Source: Psilocybe azurescens (lineage: Eukaryota; Basidiomycota; Agaricomycetes; Agaricales; Agrocybaceae). From it: 29,520 nt of DNA. Below the pieces are notes generated by a model. That model worked only from the letters and a program-made list of their open reading frames with translations. It had not been told where the DNA came from and made no database searches. The translations under genes and the position numbers were made by a program. The stretch spans positions 1-29,520 of the forward strand of contig JAJIRX010000771.1 in the NCBI GenBank assembly GCA_023853785.1. The letters are read 5' to 3'. This document shows, one piece after another, positions 20,245-29,520 of the stretch (positions within the stretch are counted from its first letter, which is position 1; each line of letters starts with the position of its first letter).

Positions 20245-20310
20245 ACTGTTTCAGTCACTGTTTCAGTCACTGTTTCAGTCACTGTTTCAGTCACTGTTTC
20301 AGTCACTGTT
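20245..20310 (+). repeat. 12-bp tandem repeat, 5.5 units
   Basis: The unit ACTGTTTCAGTC is repeated perfectly from 20245. It forms SLFQ repeats in one frame but lies in no supported gene. Confidence 0.9.
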
Positions 20311-21197
20311 GCTCAAAATTTGTTGGTGCAGAATGCAGAGCCACCATCATCAGCACTTTTTATCCAAAATGCAGTGATGTAAGATACTGTACTATTATGA
20401 CCAATTATTCATGCCCTGTGATGTGTGATGCTAAATGTTCATTTTATGTAGTGTCCAAAATCAGAGTGTGATAGTCACAGTGACAAAAAAGTGTTCATAG
20501 GACCTGATAGCTCAGATAGTGACTCAGGCCTTAATTCTTTCTGCATGCAGACAGCGCTCTTTCAATTTCATGTCATGTCACAAATTTAGTGACTTGTTTA
20601 ACAAAGCATATGGAATCTCATTGAGGATCTGATTCTCCAAGAAAGATTCCATGCTTTTTAACTGGGTATATATATTCCTGAATTTCATTTACAAGCATTG
20701 ATGCTCGATGAACACTTAATGAATGTGCACAGAGGCCAGTGTCCCTGAGAGTCAAAATTGATAATTGAAGTTACTCTGAAAATGGGCCAAGGCAATAGCC
20801 TCTTGTTCAGATTCTTATTCCACAGCTGTTTTTCAGCAGTTCACCACTTCATAAATTCTGTCTCTTCTTGGAGTACATTCCTCCTCTTGGATTTTGCCCA
20901 ACAAGAGTTGTTTATCCTTGACAGGAATATTAATAGAACTGAAACATCCTTGCTCACACTTTTGTCTTCAAAAATCACAATCCAGATACTGAATAACTTG
21001 CCATGATACATAATCGGATAACCAACTGGATTTGACAGAGGAAAAATAGAGAGCAAAATTTCCCAAATACACCAAACAGAAATTTTTTTGACTACGTCAT
21101 CCCACCAGCCATGCACAATAATTCTCAGCTTGCCTTGAAGCATCTCAGTTATTTCCAACAAAAAATACACTCCTATCAATTATGTTATGAACACCTT

Positions 21198-21315
21198 ATT
21201 TTCTTTGTTCTTTTTCTTTTTCTTTTCTTTTTTCTTTTTCTTTTCTTTTTTCTTTTCTTTTTCTTTTTCTTTTTCTTTTTCTTTTTTCTTTTTTCTTTTC
21301 TTTTTCTTTCTTCTT
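21198..21315 (+). repeat. Polypyrimidine tract, CTTTTT-type
   Basis: About 118 bases contain almost only T and C, in irregular TTTTTC and TTTTC units; a single G near 21206 interrupts it. Confidence 0.9.
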
Positions 21316-22798
21316 ATCATATGATGGATAATATCATGTGAACATATATTGACTCATTCTATTCTGAATCATATTGTTGATACCATTATGACTCATTTTC
21401 ATTCTGACTCACACTCTGACTTACATTGACAGCTCTGTAGTAACTCATTCTATGTTCTGACTCATACTTGGACTATACTGTACTATAATCATAAATACTC
21501 AAAACACTTAAATAGCCAGTAGACACTGCTATTGTTCCTCAGCTAATTCTTGAGAATCTTATCTCCTCTTACTCAATACTGCATGAACTTGCTGTTCTTG
21601 ACTACTTGACTGTTGGCTTTATCCATGCATGAATATAAGCCTGAAGTTGTAATAAATTAGATATAGTAGAGTATAGCTAGAGCATGTTTTGACAGAAAAG
21701 TTGAGAATTTTGACCTGTTCACAACACAAACCAAGGGTGTTCACTCAGTACTGTGATGTGTGATGTTGACCATAAATGTTCAGTTCACATGTCTGCATGA
21801 CACATGATGTAAACAAACAGTGATAATGGTACAGTATACTATATGCCTCTCAGGCTCTTTCTGAACCCACCACACATGATACAACAATGCAGGATGTACC
21901 TTTGTCTTATCCTGAACTATATACTATGCCTGGACCCTCAGATGATATAAATATGCAACAATCTGTTTTCCCAATTTTCTCAGTTTTTCCATTAAATTAG
22001 CCTCCTTCTTCTGGAGTTTATGAAGTTTGGAAGAAGAGAAGCCCATAAAATATAGATGTAAAGTTTATGTTAAAGCTGGCTGTGAAGGGACAGAGTGTGT
22101 AAGTGTTGTGAGTCTATAGAGGTATGTCTTCTATATTAATTATCACACCATTCACTAATAGAAAATATTAGACAGAAATGTGGAAAATAAGCCTAGTATA
22201 AAGCTTCCAATATGCAAAGTTTCATAGTTGTAGAACTAGGTGTAAATAAGATGATGATTTTGAATGCTTTTCAAAGATATTTTATTAAATAATGAATTAC
22301 AAGATTCTGATCTAAGCAAATTCACCTGCATGGTTTGGGCTTTTCAGAGTCTCATATTTGAAAACAATTTCCAGATTGGAGCCCATTCCAGACATGACAC
22401 CAGAGCCTAGAAAGAGATAGAAAAGTAAAGAAAGAAAAACATAAGATAAGATAAGATCTACATATAACACTCGGTCATACCCAATTAGGGTGACTCCATT
22501 CCCCTTCATCTCTGGAGGGTTACAGGCCCAGCAAACCCCTTCCTTCCTTCCATTTCCTTCCAACTGCTGAGGTATCTTCTTATTACAAGGGCTATCCATT
22601 GCAATCCATCGAGATTGTAGTACTAAGCCCTTTGACTATGACAGTATGACTACCAGGCTGAATCTGAACTTACCATTGTCATCTAAGTTTTATCTCGTAG
22701 GCAGTTACTGACAAACTACAAGCAACACACACAAAAATCAACTGGGACCAGGTTTACAAGACTGCTTCCTTGATCAAGGGCAACCTTGTACCTCTAAT

Positions 22799-23690
22799 AA
22801 CAACATGTTTTCTGGTGGTTGTAACACAATCTATCCCATCAAATTTGAGGATGGCACATGCTGGGCACTTCGTGTTCCGCACAATATGGAGCCTGTTAAA
22901 CCCACAGTGGAAATGATGTGCTATGTTAAGAATAGCATACCTACTATACCCATTGCGACTGTTCACACTTGGTCCGACAGTGAGGATGGAGATGGTGTCA
23001 GAACACCCTATATCCTATTGGATTGGATTGAGGGCTTAACCTTGACATGGAACACGACCTTTCCTCCCCTGGAGGCTTGAGAACATGTGCTGGCACAGCT
23101 AGCCCAGTACTCTATTGACTTGTTGGTACACACTACAGAGCCAATTCAATCCAGCGCTGGCACCATGTCAGCGCTGGCCTGGATGCTCAGAAGGATCAAT
23201 TCCTGCCTCACATGTATCTTCAATGGTGACCTCCATTATTTGACCCCATTGACTGTCTAATCTATTGTGCCATAGCCAGAGAAATACCACATTCCATTCT
23301 TGGATGCTTTGCTGTTCCCACTCATGCATACTGACCTCAATCCAAGGAACATTGTTGTTGATGGCAACTTTAATATTACTGGGTAAGGACCTGATATTAT
23401 GCTCCTTGCTCATATCAATATCATCAGGATGTGACTCATGGTTTATATTTTGCAGGATATTGGACTGGGATGAGTGGGTTTGTCAATTGCCTCTATAATT
23501 TGCTGTTAGGTGTCCAGCAATGATAGCTGTCAGTGATGACCCTTCACACGATGAGTTGTTCCTCGAGGATCACCTTTCCTTCATCAAGCATTTTTCATCT
23601 GCACTCCATTCCTCTGGCCTCCCAGATGACATTGCTGCGCAATTACCCCCATAGTGGAAAATGAGGAGCAGCAAGCATTTCAGTCAGCAA
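22799..23690 (+). pseudogene. APH-fold (aminoglycoside phosphotransferase-like) kinase pseudogene
   Basis: The fungal APH-like kinase pattern reads in order: a nucleotide-binding loop region FSGGCNTIYPIKF with the Lys-strand equivalent CWALRVPH, the hinge YILLDWIEG, the catalytic loop HTDLNPRNIVVD (the HxDxxxxN signature) and the metal-binding ILDWDEW. A GT-AG intron (23383-23455) sits between the last two and splices in phase. The frame is otherwise continuous for about 280 codons, but holds five stops: TGA 23078, TAA 23258, TAG 23273, TAA 23496 and TAG 23652. Each becomes a sense codon by one T-to-C change, and FAVRCP after the fourth fits the family. A short 5' part upstream of 22805 is probably present in another frame. 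Not functional; the substrate of this group is generally unknown. Confidence 0.65.
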
Positions 23691-25649
23691 TTGGGAGTAA
23701 AAGCTTCTATGCTTATTGGGTGGGAAGTATTTAGTTCATCATGCTGAATGGTTCGACGCAGCCGGAGGTGCCTTGACAGGTTTATACAGAGTCACCCAAA
23801 GATGGCTGGTTCACCTGAAGTTCTCTCTATACATGCTCATTTATTGAACCTGCTAGAGAGGCATCTTGGCCATTCCGAGGGTGATTGCAATCCTATCCCT
23901 TAAGACTACATCTTTTGTTTAATTATTATTATGAAATAAGATAGCATGATCTATGTTTGGTTTTGATAACTATCTAAGCCATCCTCTACTCAGGAATTTT
24001 ATTCACAAACTGACTCAATGAAACCTCCTCAGACATTAACCATTCCACCATCAAGGTTAGTATTTAATCTGTCACAAGCTCTTGCTGTGGGCATAGAAAA
24101 GGTAATTTATATATTTTGGCAACATGTGAAGTGGCAGTAATTTGCAAGAGACTTGTTAAATTGGGAAATACTAATCAATGACTACGAGAAAGTACCTGTA
24201 GCACCTGATCATGCTGGAAGAGAGCTGGTGTGAAGGGTATGATTCTGGAGTGTGTTCATGAAAAAAGGGTCATCTAATTCTAAGGGACAATGAGCAGTTT
24301 GACAGCTCAGTCATGGGACAATTTAGGAGTGTGTTCACAAAAAGGGTTGTCTAATTCTAAGAGACAATGAGCAGTTTGACAGCTCAGTTATGGGACATTC
24401 ACGCTACCTGAGAAGGACACACACAGTGGTGCCATGCTTCCATAGTAGGAAGTCGCAGTTACAGAAGACATCATTTGCTGATATCCCTACGGTTTTATGT
24501 GCTTTGGGTTGAAAAGTTTGCATGAATGGAAGACTTCTCAACTTTCTAGACACACTGTCAACTAAGTCCGACCAGATTCAATGTCAGGTTCTAGAAAATT
24601 TTTCTATCTAAGAAAATCAGCCCTCTCGACCGGATAGAGTGGACTCTAAGAATTCAGCTTTCAGAATCAGGGTATGAACATAAAAAATCAACCCTGGAGG
24701 TTGAAGTTGAGTGGAAGGGGAGTCAGCAAGTAGCTGACTCAGATAATATTAAGAAATATCAATTAATCACTTGATCATGGGTGCTTGAAGCAAATGCTGC
24801 CAAAGGTTCTGTTAGAAATAGACAATAATGCACAAATCAGTAGCTATACTGATGAGTAACAATAGAGTCAAATCTCAAATGCACAACAATAACAAGTATG
24901 AGTGAAAATAGTAAATTGCTTCTGTAGACTCCAAATCTTGTTCTAGTGTCTTTGTTTCCTCAGACATAGTAGGAATACTGGTCTTTTACATGGCTAAGTG
25001 TCTAAAAATGGCGGCGTGACTATAGGTGTCCACAATATTGTGTCAAAACACAAACCTATTATTACGTGACACATTATATATCACCGGAACCGTCTCAACG
25101 AGGGGATTCGGATCAGTGATCAGAATTTGAATAACCTTACTCTACAAAAAGTTATTAACAGAACAGTGTGCAAAAACACCGAAAGAGCGAATTCTAACTA
25201 AGTGTCCATTTGTATAAGTCCAAATATCAAGTGTAGAACATTAGAAACAAAGTGTTTAATCACAAAAACTAACAGGTTCTTCAGGCATACTTCTATAAAG
25301 ACAAACTGGCCAATAGGTCGTCCACAAAATCTGCATCCAAGGGTATGCAAATTCAGAAATTGGGGGTTTTTTTTCTTCTTGTGAGACACAAAACTTGCTA
25401 TAACTCCTCAACCAGATAATTTGACACCAAACTGGTTTTAGATTTAAATTTTAAAGTGTATTTAATGTCTCAAAGGTGTTTGTGTGTTTTATTCCAAAAC
25501 CACATACACCTTTCTTCTCTGAATAGTTTTTCATGTCTCTGATCATGTGACCATAGTGAATTTGGCTACAAATACCAGCCCATCCTAGCAGCAAACTCCA
25601 TTTCTCTTGTATCTGAGAATCTATACTTCCATTATACACCATCTTTGTT
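23691..25649. other. AT-rich intergenic region
   Basis: No supported gene is seen apart from a possible tail of the kinase pseudogene to about 23900. It contains the 79-bp tandem duplication listed separately. Confidence 0.5.
24247..24398 (+). repeat. 79-bp tandem duplication
   Basis: Two adjacent units begin GGAGTGTGTTCA at 24247 and 24326 and share GACAATGAGCAGTTTGACAG. They are about 90% alike, with small indels in the A run. Confidence 0.85.
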
Positions 25650-26409
25650 ATGTCTATTGTGATCGCTTCCTATTGCCATGATTCTTTTAGTGAACTTCCA
25701 GACATTGTCGATGCTGGCAGTGATTTACATGCCAAAGGTGGTTGTGGTATCATCCACAAAGTCTTTGGTCCAATCTTCATCAAATACGGTGTTGAGGAAA
25801 AGCCCTGTTCGTCACTGTGTCATGGCACAGCACAAACAACTAACAACTTGGCTATAGACTTGGATTGGGGCTCCTTCATCACCACTTTGACATGGAACCT
25901 AGTGAACAGCTTGTCAAACTTAATAATATCTCTACTCTATGGGGTGCAACAGATGCCAACGATATAGGCGGCACACTTCTAGCAAATTCTTGGCTCTTTT
26001 CCAACAATGAGTTAGTTCCATATGAGTTCATCTACCAGCATGGAGAGTTCACCCAGGACAGCATGTTGGCTGCCCTGGATGGGTTCCTTGTTGAACTTTA
26101 TGCCAAGTTGTCTGCCCTTGGATTAGACAAGACTCTTGGCCTTAGGCATCACCCAGGTCCAGACTTTGATGGACTTGTTGAGGTTATGGCTGGGAAGGCA
26201 AACATCAACTTCCACCCTTCCAATGCAAGCAGATGCCCATCTAGTTAAACAGCATACTGATTAATTTTGTTGCAGATGTCACCAAAGGATTCTACAGAAA
26301 CGGCCTGGTTTTTGATCCCAAATTCATTAAAAGAGGTTGCGTCTGCAAATGTAATGAGATGACCATGCAGCATGGCCACATGGGCCATCATACGACCTCT
26401 AAGAAGTAG
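25650..26409 (+). pseudogene. Unidentified decayed gene with Cys/His-rich tail
   Basis: The first frame (25650 on) reads CGIIHKVFGPIFIKYG. A second frame (25865-26248) reads LVPYEFIYQHGEFT, FLVELYAKLSALGLDKTLGL and EVMAGKANINFHPS. After an acceptor at 26274-26275, a last exon (26276-26409) reads VTKGFYRNGLVFDPKFIKRG and ends CVCKCNEMTMQHGHMGHH before TAG. The pattern of a (V/L)P-EF segment followed by a LGL helix and a Cys/His tail recalls a common fungal hypothetical-protein family, but I cannot name it. The pieces are in different frames, so it is broken or poorly resolved. The first part could also be an APH-like N-terminal lobe. Confidence 0.35.
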
Positions 26410-26578
26410 ATCCTTGGAGACATTTCTTGAGTTATTTTGACTATTTTGAAATATCTTGTCAAAAAATAATCCATATCTTTTGGTCTCTTTTGCATTGTAT
26501 TTGTGTAATTTCTACCTTTCTGGAAAGGTATAGATTGTGTTTTGAAGCTCAGTATACCATCCCCGCATAGTCGTACAC

Positions 26579-26656
26579 GGGTCATATATGGTCACATACA
26601 GGTCACATACTTGGGCCATATTTGGGTTAGAATATGTATGTGACCATATGCGACCC
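26579..26656. repeat. 21-bp inverted repeat, 36-nt loop
   Basis: The left arm is 26579-26599 and the right arm 26636-26656, with two mismatches; the inner core ATATGGTCACATAC pairs perfectly. A direct half-copy GGTCACATAC also lies in the loop. It could be a MITE remnant or a hairpin. Confidence 0.75.
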
Positions 26657-27567
26657 ATATGCTACTGTATGCAACTCAGGTAGTTCAGTGTCTTTGTCAG
26701 GGATCATTCAAATCTGACTAATCTCTGAAAGTTTCATCACAAAAGTACTGTCCGGCTCCCACAATAATTAAGTTTGTAATAGAATGGTACCCCTGCAATT
26801 TAAGTAGGGTTTATTCAACCACCTGCCTGAACTTTTACATTCTCAAAGGCACATCTAGTCACAATGTAACCATATATAACCTCTTTTTAATCTAATTAAA
26901 TTCACTGACTCAGTCAGTAATTAAGCTATTGAGATCTGTTGAAGTACTAAATTTCTTGCTGTCATTATGAGTGTCCCATGACATCTGACTGAAATATTGT
27001 GTCAAGACACATTTGTTATGGGCATGGTCAGAATGTTTGCAGTAGGGAGGAAATCAAGCAAGCAGAGCAGGGAAAAGCACATTGATTAGACAAAGAGCAA
27101 GGGCTATATGGACTAGCTAAGTAGAAACTGAAAGGACAATATATATCATTCAAGGAGGTAGAAGTGTGAGAGACAACAAGATGATGAGAAGGGAATGATG
27201 CCAGAAACAAGAGATGAGGATGCAAGAAAAGGATAGTCTGAAGTATGGTATGTATAAGAACAATGATGGACAAAGGAGAAAGGGGAGGAGAAGGTGAAGG
27301 TGACAAGTAAACACAAAGGTAAAGGCAAGAGATAAAGGATGAGAGATATGAACAAAGATGACAAGAGAAAGGAACAAGACGCGAACAGCGTCACAAGGTC
27401 ATGCATGGCCTTGACTGTGACAATGTTGCATACTGCAGTCGAGAGCGGCAACATAATATAAACTTGTATTGTGGGCCAAGGCTTTGCCTGGCATTACAAG
27501 TCCTTTTTATTCTTACACTGTATTCTTTGAGCCTCAGCATCAGCAATTATAGTATTTGTACCAGAAC
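26657..27567. other. Intergenic, with purine-rich stretch
   Basis: No gene is supported. From about 27050 to 27380 the plus strand is strongly A/G-rich, which makes open but low-complexity frames on the minus strand. This may be part of an older element flanking the copia LTR. Confidence 0.45.
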
Positions 27568-27827
27568 TGTTGGGAATGTGCTCGGACATTCCACACATTT
27601 GTCTTGTAGATTTATCTTATTAATTGTCTTACTAATAATCTCTCGGCCTCGGTTATACCCATACATAGAAATATTTAGACGCTGGTAGATTATTCTAGTT
27701 ACAGTAGATACATGTATATAAGTAGCTGCGAAGTCTACACAATAAAATTAAGAATTCCAAACATAAATTGTCAATAGGTTATGGGCCCCGTGCCTGTACA
27801 TTAAAACTCGTACTTGAATTCTCAACA
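27568..27827 (+). repeat. Putative 5' LTR, 260 bp
   Basis: It starts TGTTGGGAAT and ends ATTCTCAACA, a 9-of-10 terminal inverted repeat with TG...CA ends. Inside are a TATA-like TGTATATAAG (about 27713) and AATAAA (about 27741). The gag start follows 38 bases later. AGAAC precedes it and could be the target-site duplicate; the 3' LTR is not in the window to confirm. Confidence 0.65.
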
Positions 27828-27865
27828 GCCACACTCATCCTCATTTATTTTTAACTGCAATCAAG

Positions 27866-28798
27866 ATGTCGGACGAATATAGCACGTCTGGACCCTACCG
27901 GATTCCCATGCTGAAGGCAGATAATTGGATGCCATGGAAGCGAAGAATGCTTGCAGTATTCACTGACCTTGGACTGGAAGACCATATTGCAATTGATGCA
28001 AAGGCACCAGAATCAGCTGACCCCAGAAAACCAACTGCACAAGAGCTGGAAGCTCAGAAGAAATGGAGAGAACAGGATGCAAGGAGCGAGTCCGAATTGA
28101 GCTGTCAATCTCAGATTCGGAAATAATACACATCAGTGGTGCAGTCACAGCACGCCAAATGTGGGAACAACTTACCACAGTGAAGGAATCCAAAGGCCAA
28201 CTTGGAATTTTGGCCACACGAAGGGCATTGTACAGAGCAACAGCAGAAGAAGGATTCAATATGGTGGAACATATATCAAAATTGCGCCAGCTACAGGAGG
28301 AACTGCATGTTATGGGCAGCAAAGTGCCAGATGAAGATTTTGTAATGATTTTAATCACATCACTTCCCGAGTCATGGGACACTTATACAACATCTTATCT
28401 TGGGTCAAGTGGGAATAAACCTCAATTATCCTCTCATGAACTTGTGGCTATTCTCATGGAAGAAGATAGACGCGAAGTCTAGGTCTGGTGACTCAACACA
28501 AACATCCTTACAGGCTAGAGGATCTGAAACTCAAGGAACAACAGAAAATTCAACAAATCATCGGATTCATCGGACAAAGAATGTTACAACTGCCACAAAA
28601 GGTCACATATCAAAGGAATGTTGGGCTAAAGGTGGTGGAAGGGAAGGTCAGGGACCTAAAGGCCAAAGAGGACCAAATAGGGCAGGGCACACAAATCAAG
28701 CACAAGAGTCAATCACATCAAATCTTAATGATGCATCATACATGGCATTTGGCGCCTGCAGAACAACACAGAATTTTCGAAATATGATTGGATATTAG
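27866..28798 (+). pseudogene. copia Gag region (UBN2-like plus CCHC zinc knuckle), frameshifted
   Basis: It begins MSDEYSTSGPYRIPMLKADN, then WMPWKRRMLAVFTDLGLEDH, a typical copia Gag N-terminus that packages element RNA. The core ARQMWEQLTTVKES and ILITSLPESWDTY (28063-28482 frame) resembles UBN2/retrotran_gag domains. A CX2CX4HX4C zinc knuckle lies near 28565-28625 but is split over two frames (CYNCHK, then GHISKEC). Frame breaks occur near 28082, 28475, 28560 and 28600; some compensate each other. The start ATG at 27866 follows the LTR directly. Confidence 0.7.
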
Positions 28799-29520
28799 AC
28801 TCCAGGGACAACCTCACATATCTGTACCATGAAGGAGGCATTTATTGATTATACACCACTCAAAGATTCAACCATACAGGGCCTCGGATTAAGCCCTGTC
28901 ACTGCTCAAGGTCGTGGAACAGTCATTGTTAATTTCTCTGTGGATGGAAAAAACATTCGACACCAACTCCGCAATGTCCTACATGTCCCTGATGTCTAAA
29001 CTGCCTACTATCAATCAGCAGAATTGATGATGCAAATGGGCATGTTAAATTTACCAAAGGTGGATGCTCCATATCAGATTCCAAGGATAAAATAATTGGA
29101 AAAGGAATCAAGTCTAATAGGCTTTACCTATTATTAGCCCGTGCACAACTACCCGGAAAAAGAGAAGACAAACTATGCTTCATCGCAGAAGCTTACCTGG
29201 GACCAATGGCACCGAAAATTTGGACACATATCCATGTCATCTTTGCAACAAATCAGCCGGGAGGAGCTGGTAAATGGAATGAGATAGATCACACATCTAT
29301 TCCTTCCCAACATGTGAGGTTTGTATCCAAAACAGGCTCACAAACCATTCCCAAAAGAGGCAGACAATCGCTCAGAGATTCCTGGAGAAGGATTTATGAG
29401 TGATGTTTGGGGACCAGGAGTTCAGTCTATTGGAGGCTTCAAATACAACAGACCTCATTCACAGATGATGCAGTCCGCTTCAGTGAGTAAAATTTATGAA
29501 GGATAAAACAGAGGCCTCAG
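28799..29520 (+). pseudogene. copia Pol start: protease, GAG-pre-integrase, integrase N-part (broken)
   Basis: The aspartic protease motif LDSGTTSHIC is present around 28790-28820 but an extra A splits it between frames. QGRGTVIVNF and LRNVLHVPDV follow, typical of copia protease. The zinc-binding WDQWHRKFGHIS motif (GAG-pre-integrase) is at about 29200-29240 and CEVCIQ near 29315. The integrase core begins SDVWGP (29400) and SIGGFKYN. There are stops or shifts at 28797, 28999 and several later points. The catalytic domains of reverse transcriptase are off the window. Confidence 0.7.

Larger units (their letters stand above)
18733..22798. other. AT-rich, gene-poor repeat region
   Basis: Base composition drops sharply in GC after about 18.9 kb. 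I see no gene with support. The minus-strand ORF at 20841-21179 is the longest and could be a transposase relic, but no motif is recognised. The region holds the palindromic cluster, SINE-like element, 12-bp repeat and pyrimidine tract listed separately. Confidence 0.5.
27568..29520 (+). mobile_element. Ty1/copia-type LTR retrotransposon, 5' part (cut by window end)
   Basis: It consists of a 5' LTR, a gag-like region with a CCHC knuckle, an aspartic protease, the GAG-pre-integrase motif and the start of integrase, in the copia order. The reverse transcriptase and 3' LTR lie beyond the window. Multiple single-base indels break the frame, so it cannot encode a continuous polyprotein as written. 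Confidence 0.75.

Noticed and set aside
20132..20377. ORF with SLFQ repeats
   Set aside because: It is produced by the 12-bp tandem repeat; no coding support outside it.
27028..27454. Hydrophobic minus-strand ORFs
   Set aside because: They are the complement of a purine-rich stretch and are low complexity.

Overview
The window looks like nuclear DNA of a basidiomycete fungus, probably an agaricomycete. The evidence is short GT-AG introns (about 49-76 nt, often with a CTAAT-type branch site), a TPR-CHAT gene of the type expanded in mushroom-forming fungi, APH-fold kinase relics and a Ty1/copia retroelement. No gene is unambiguously intact; almost every coding region carries single-base frameshifts, so either the locus is a graveyard of decaying paralogs or the assembly has residual indel errors.

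Layout. Positions 1-1064 (+) are the 3' end of a TPR-CHAT gene, cut by the window edge. It is an inverted copy of the CHAT end of a nearly full-length TPR-CHAT gene on the minus strand (7270-13121), so the two paralogs lie tail to tail about 6 kb apart. The minus-strand gene has about 20 tandem 135-bp (45-residue) TPR units and a CHAT caspase-like domain whose His and Cys motifs are both present, but its reading frame breaks six times.

Between the CHAT copies lies the first copy (about 2742-5863) of a directly repeated 3.1-kb block; the second copy is at about 15588-18732. The block holds a whole small membrane-protein gene (+) and the 3' two-thirds of a convergent gene (-) with a nucleotidyltransferase-like module of a fungal ankyrin-associated family. 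Copy A keeps the first gene almost intact and carries the 5' part of the second beyond the duplication boundary; copy B is more decayed. Between the TPR-CHAT gene and copy B are traces of an unidentified multi-exon minus-strand gene (about 14553-15330).

From about 18.75 kb composition changes sharply to AT-rich, gene-poor DNA with repeats: a palindromic cluster, a tRNA-like SINE candidate, 12-bp and 79-bp tandem repeats, a pyrimidine tract and a 21-bp inverted repeat. It contains an APH-like kinase pseudogene whose five stops each need one C-to-T change, and a second decayed gene with a Cys/His-rich tail. A copia element with a 260-bp 5' LTR starts at 27568 and runs off the right edge.

Function. 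The coherent theme is TPR-CHAT. In bacteria, TPR-CHAT proteins are proteases triggered by a sensor; in fungi their role is unsettled, but expansion, repeat homogenisation and rapid decay resemble those of fungal allorecognition or innate-immunity genes (inference).
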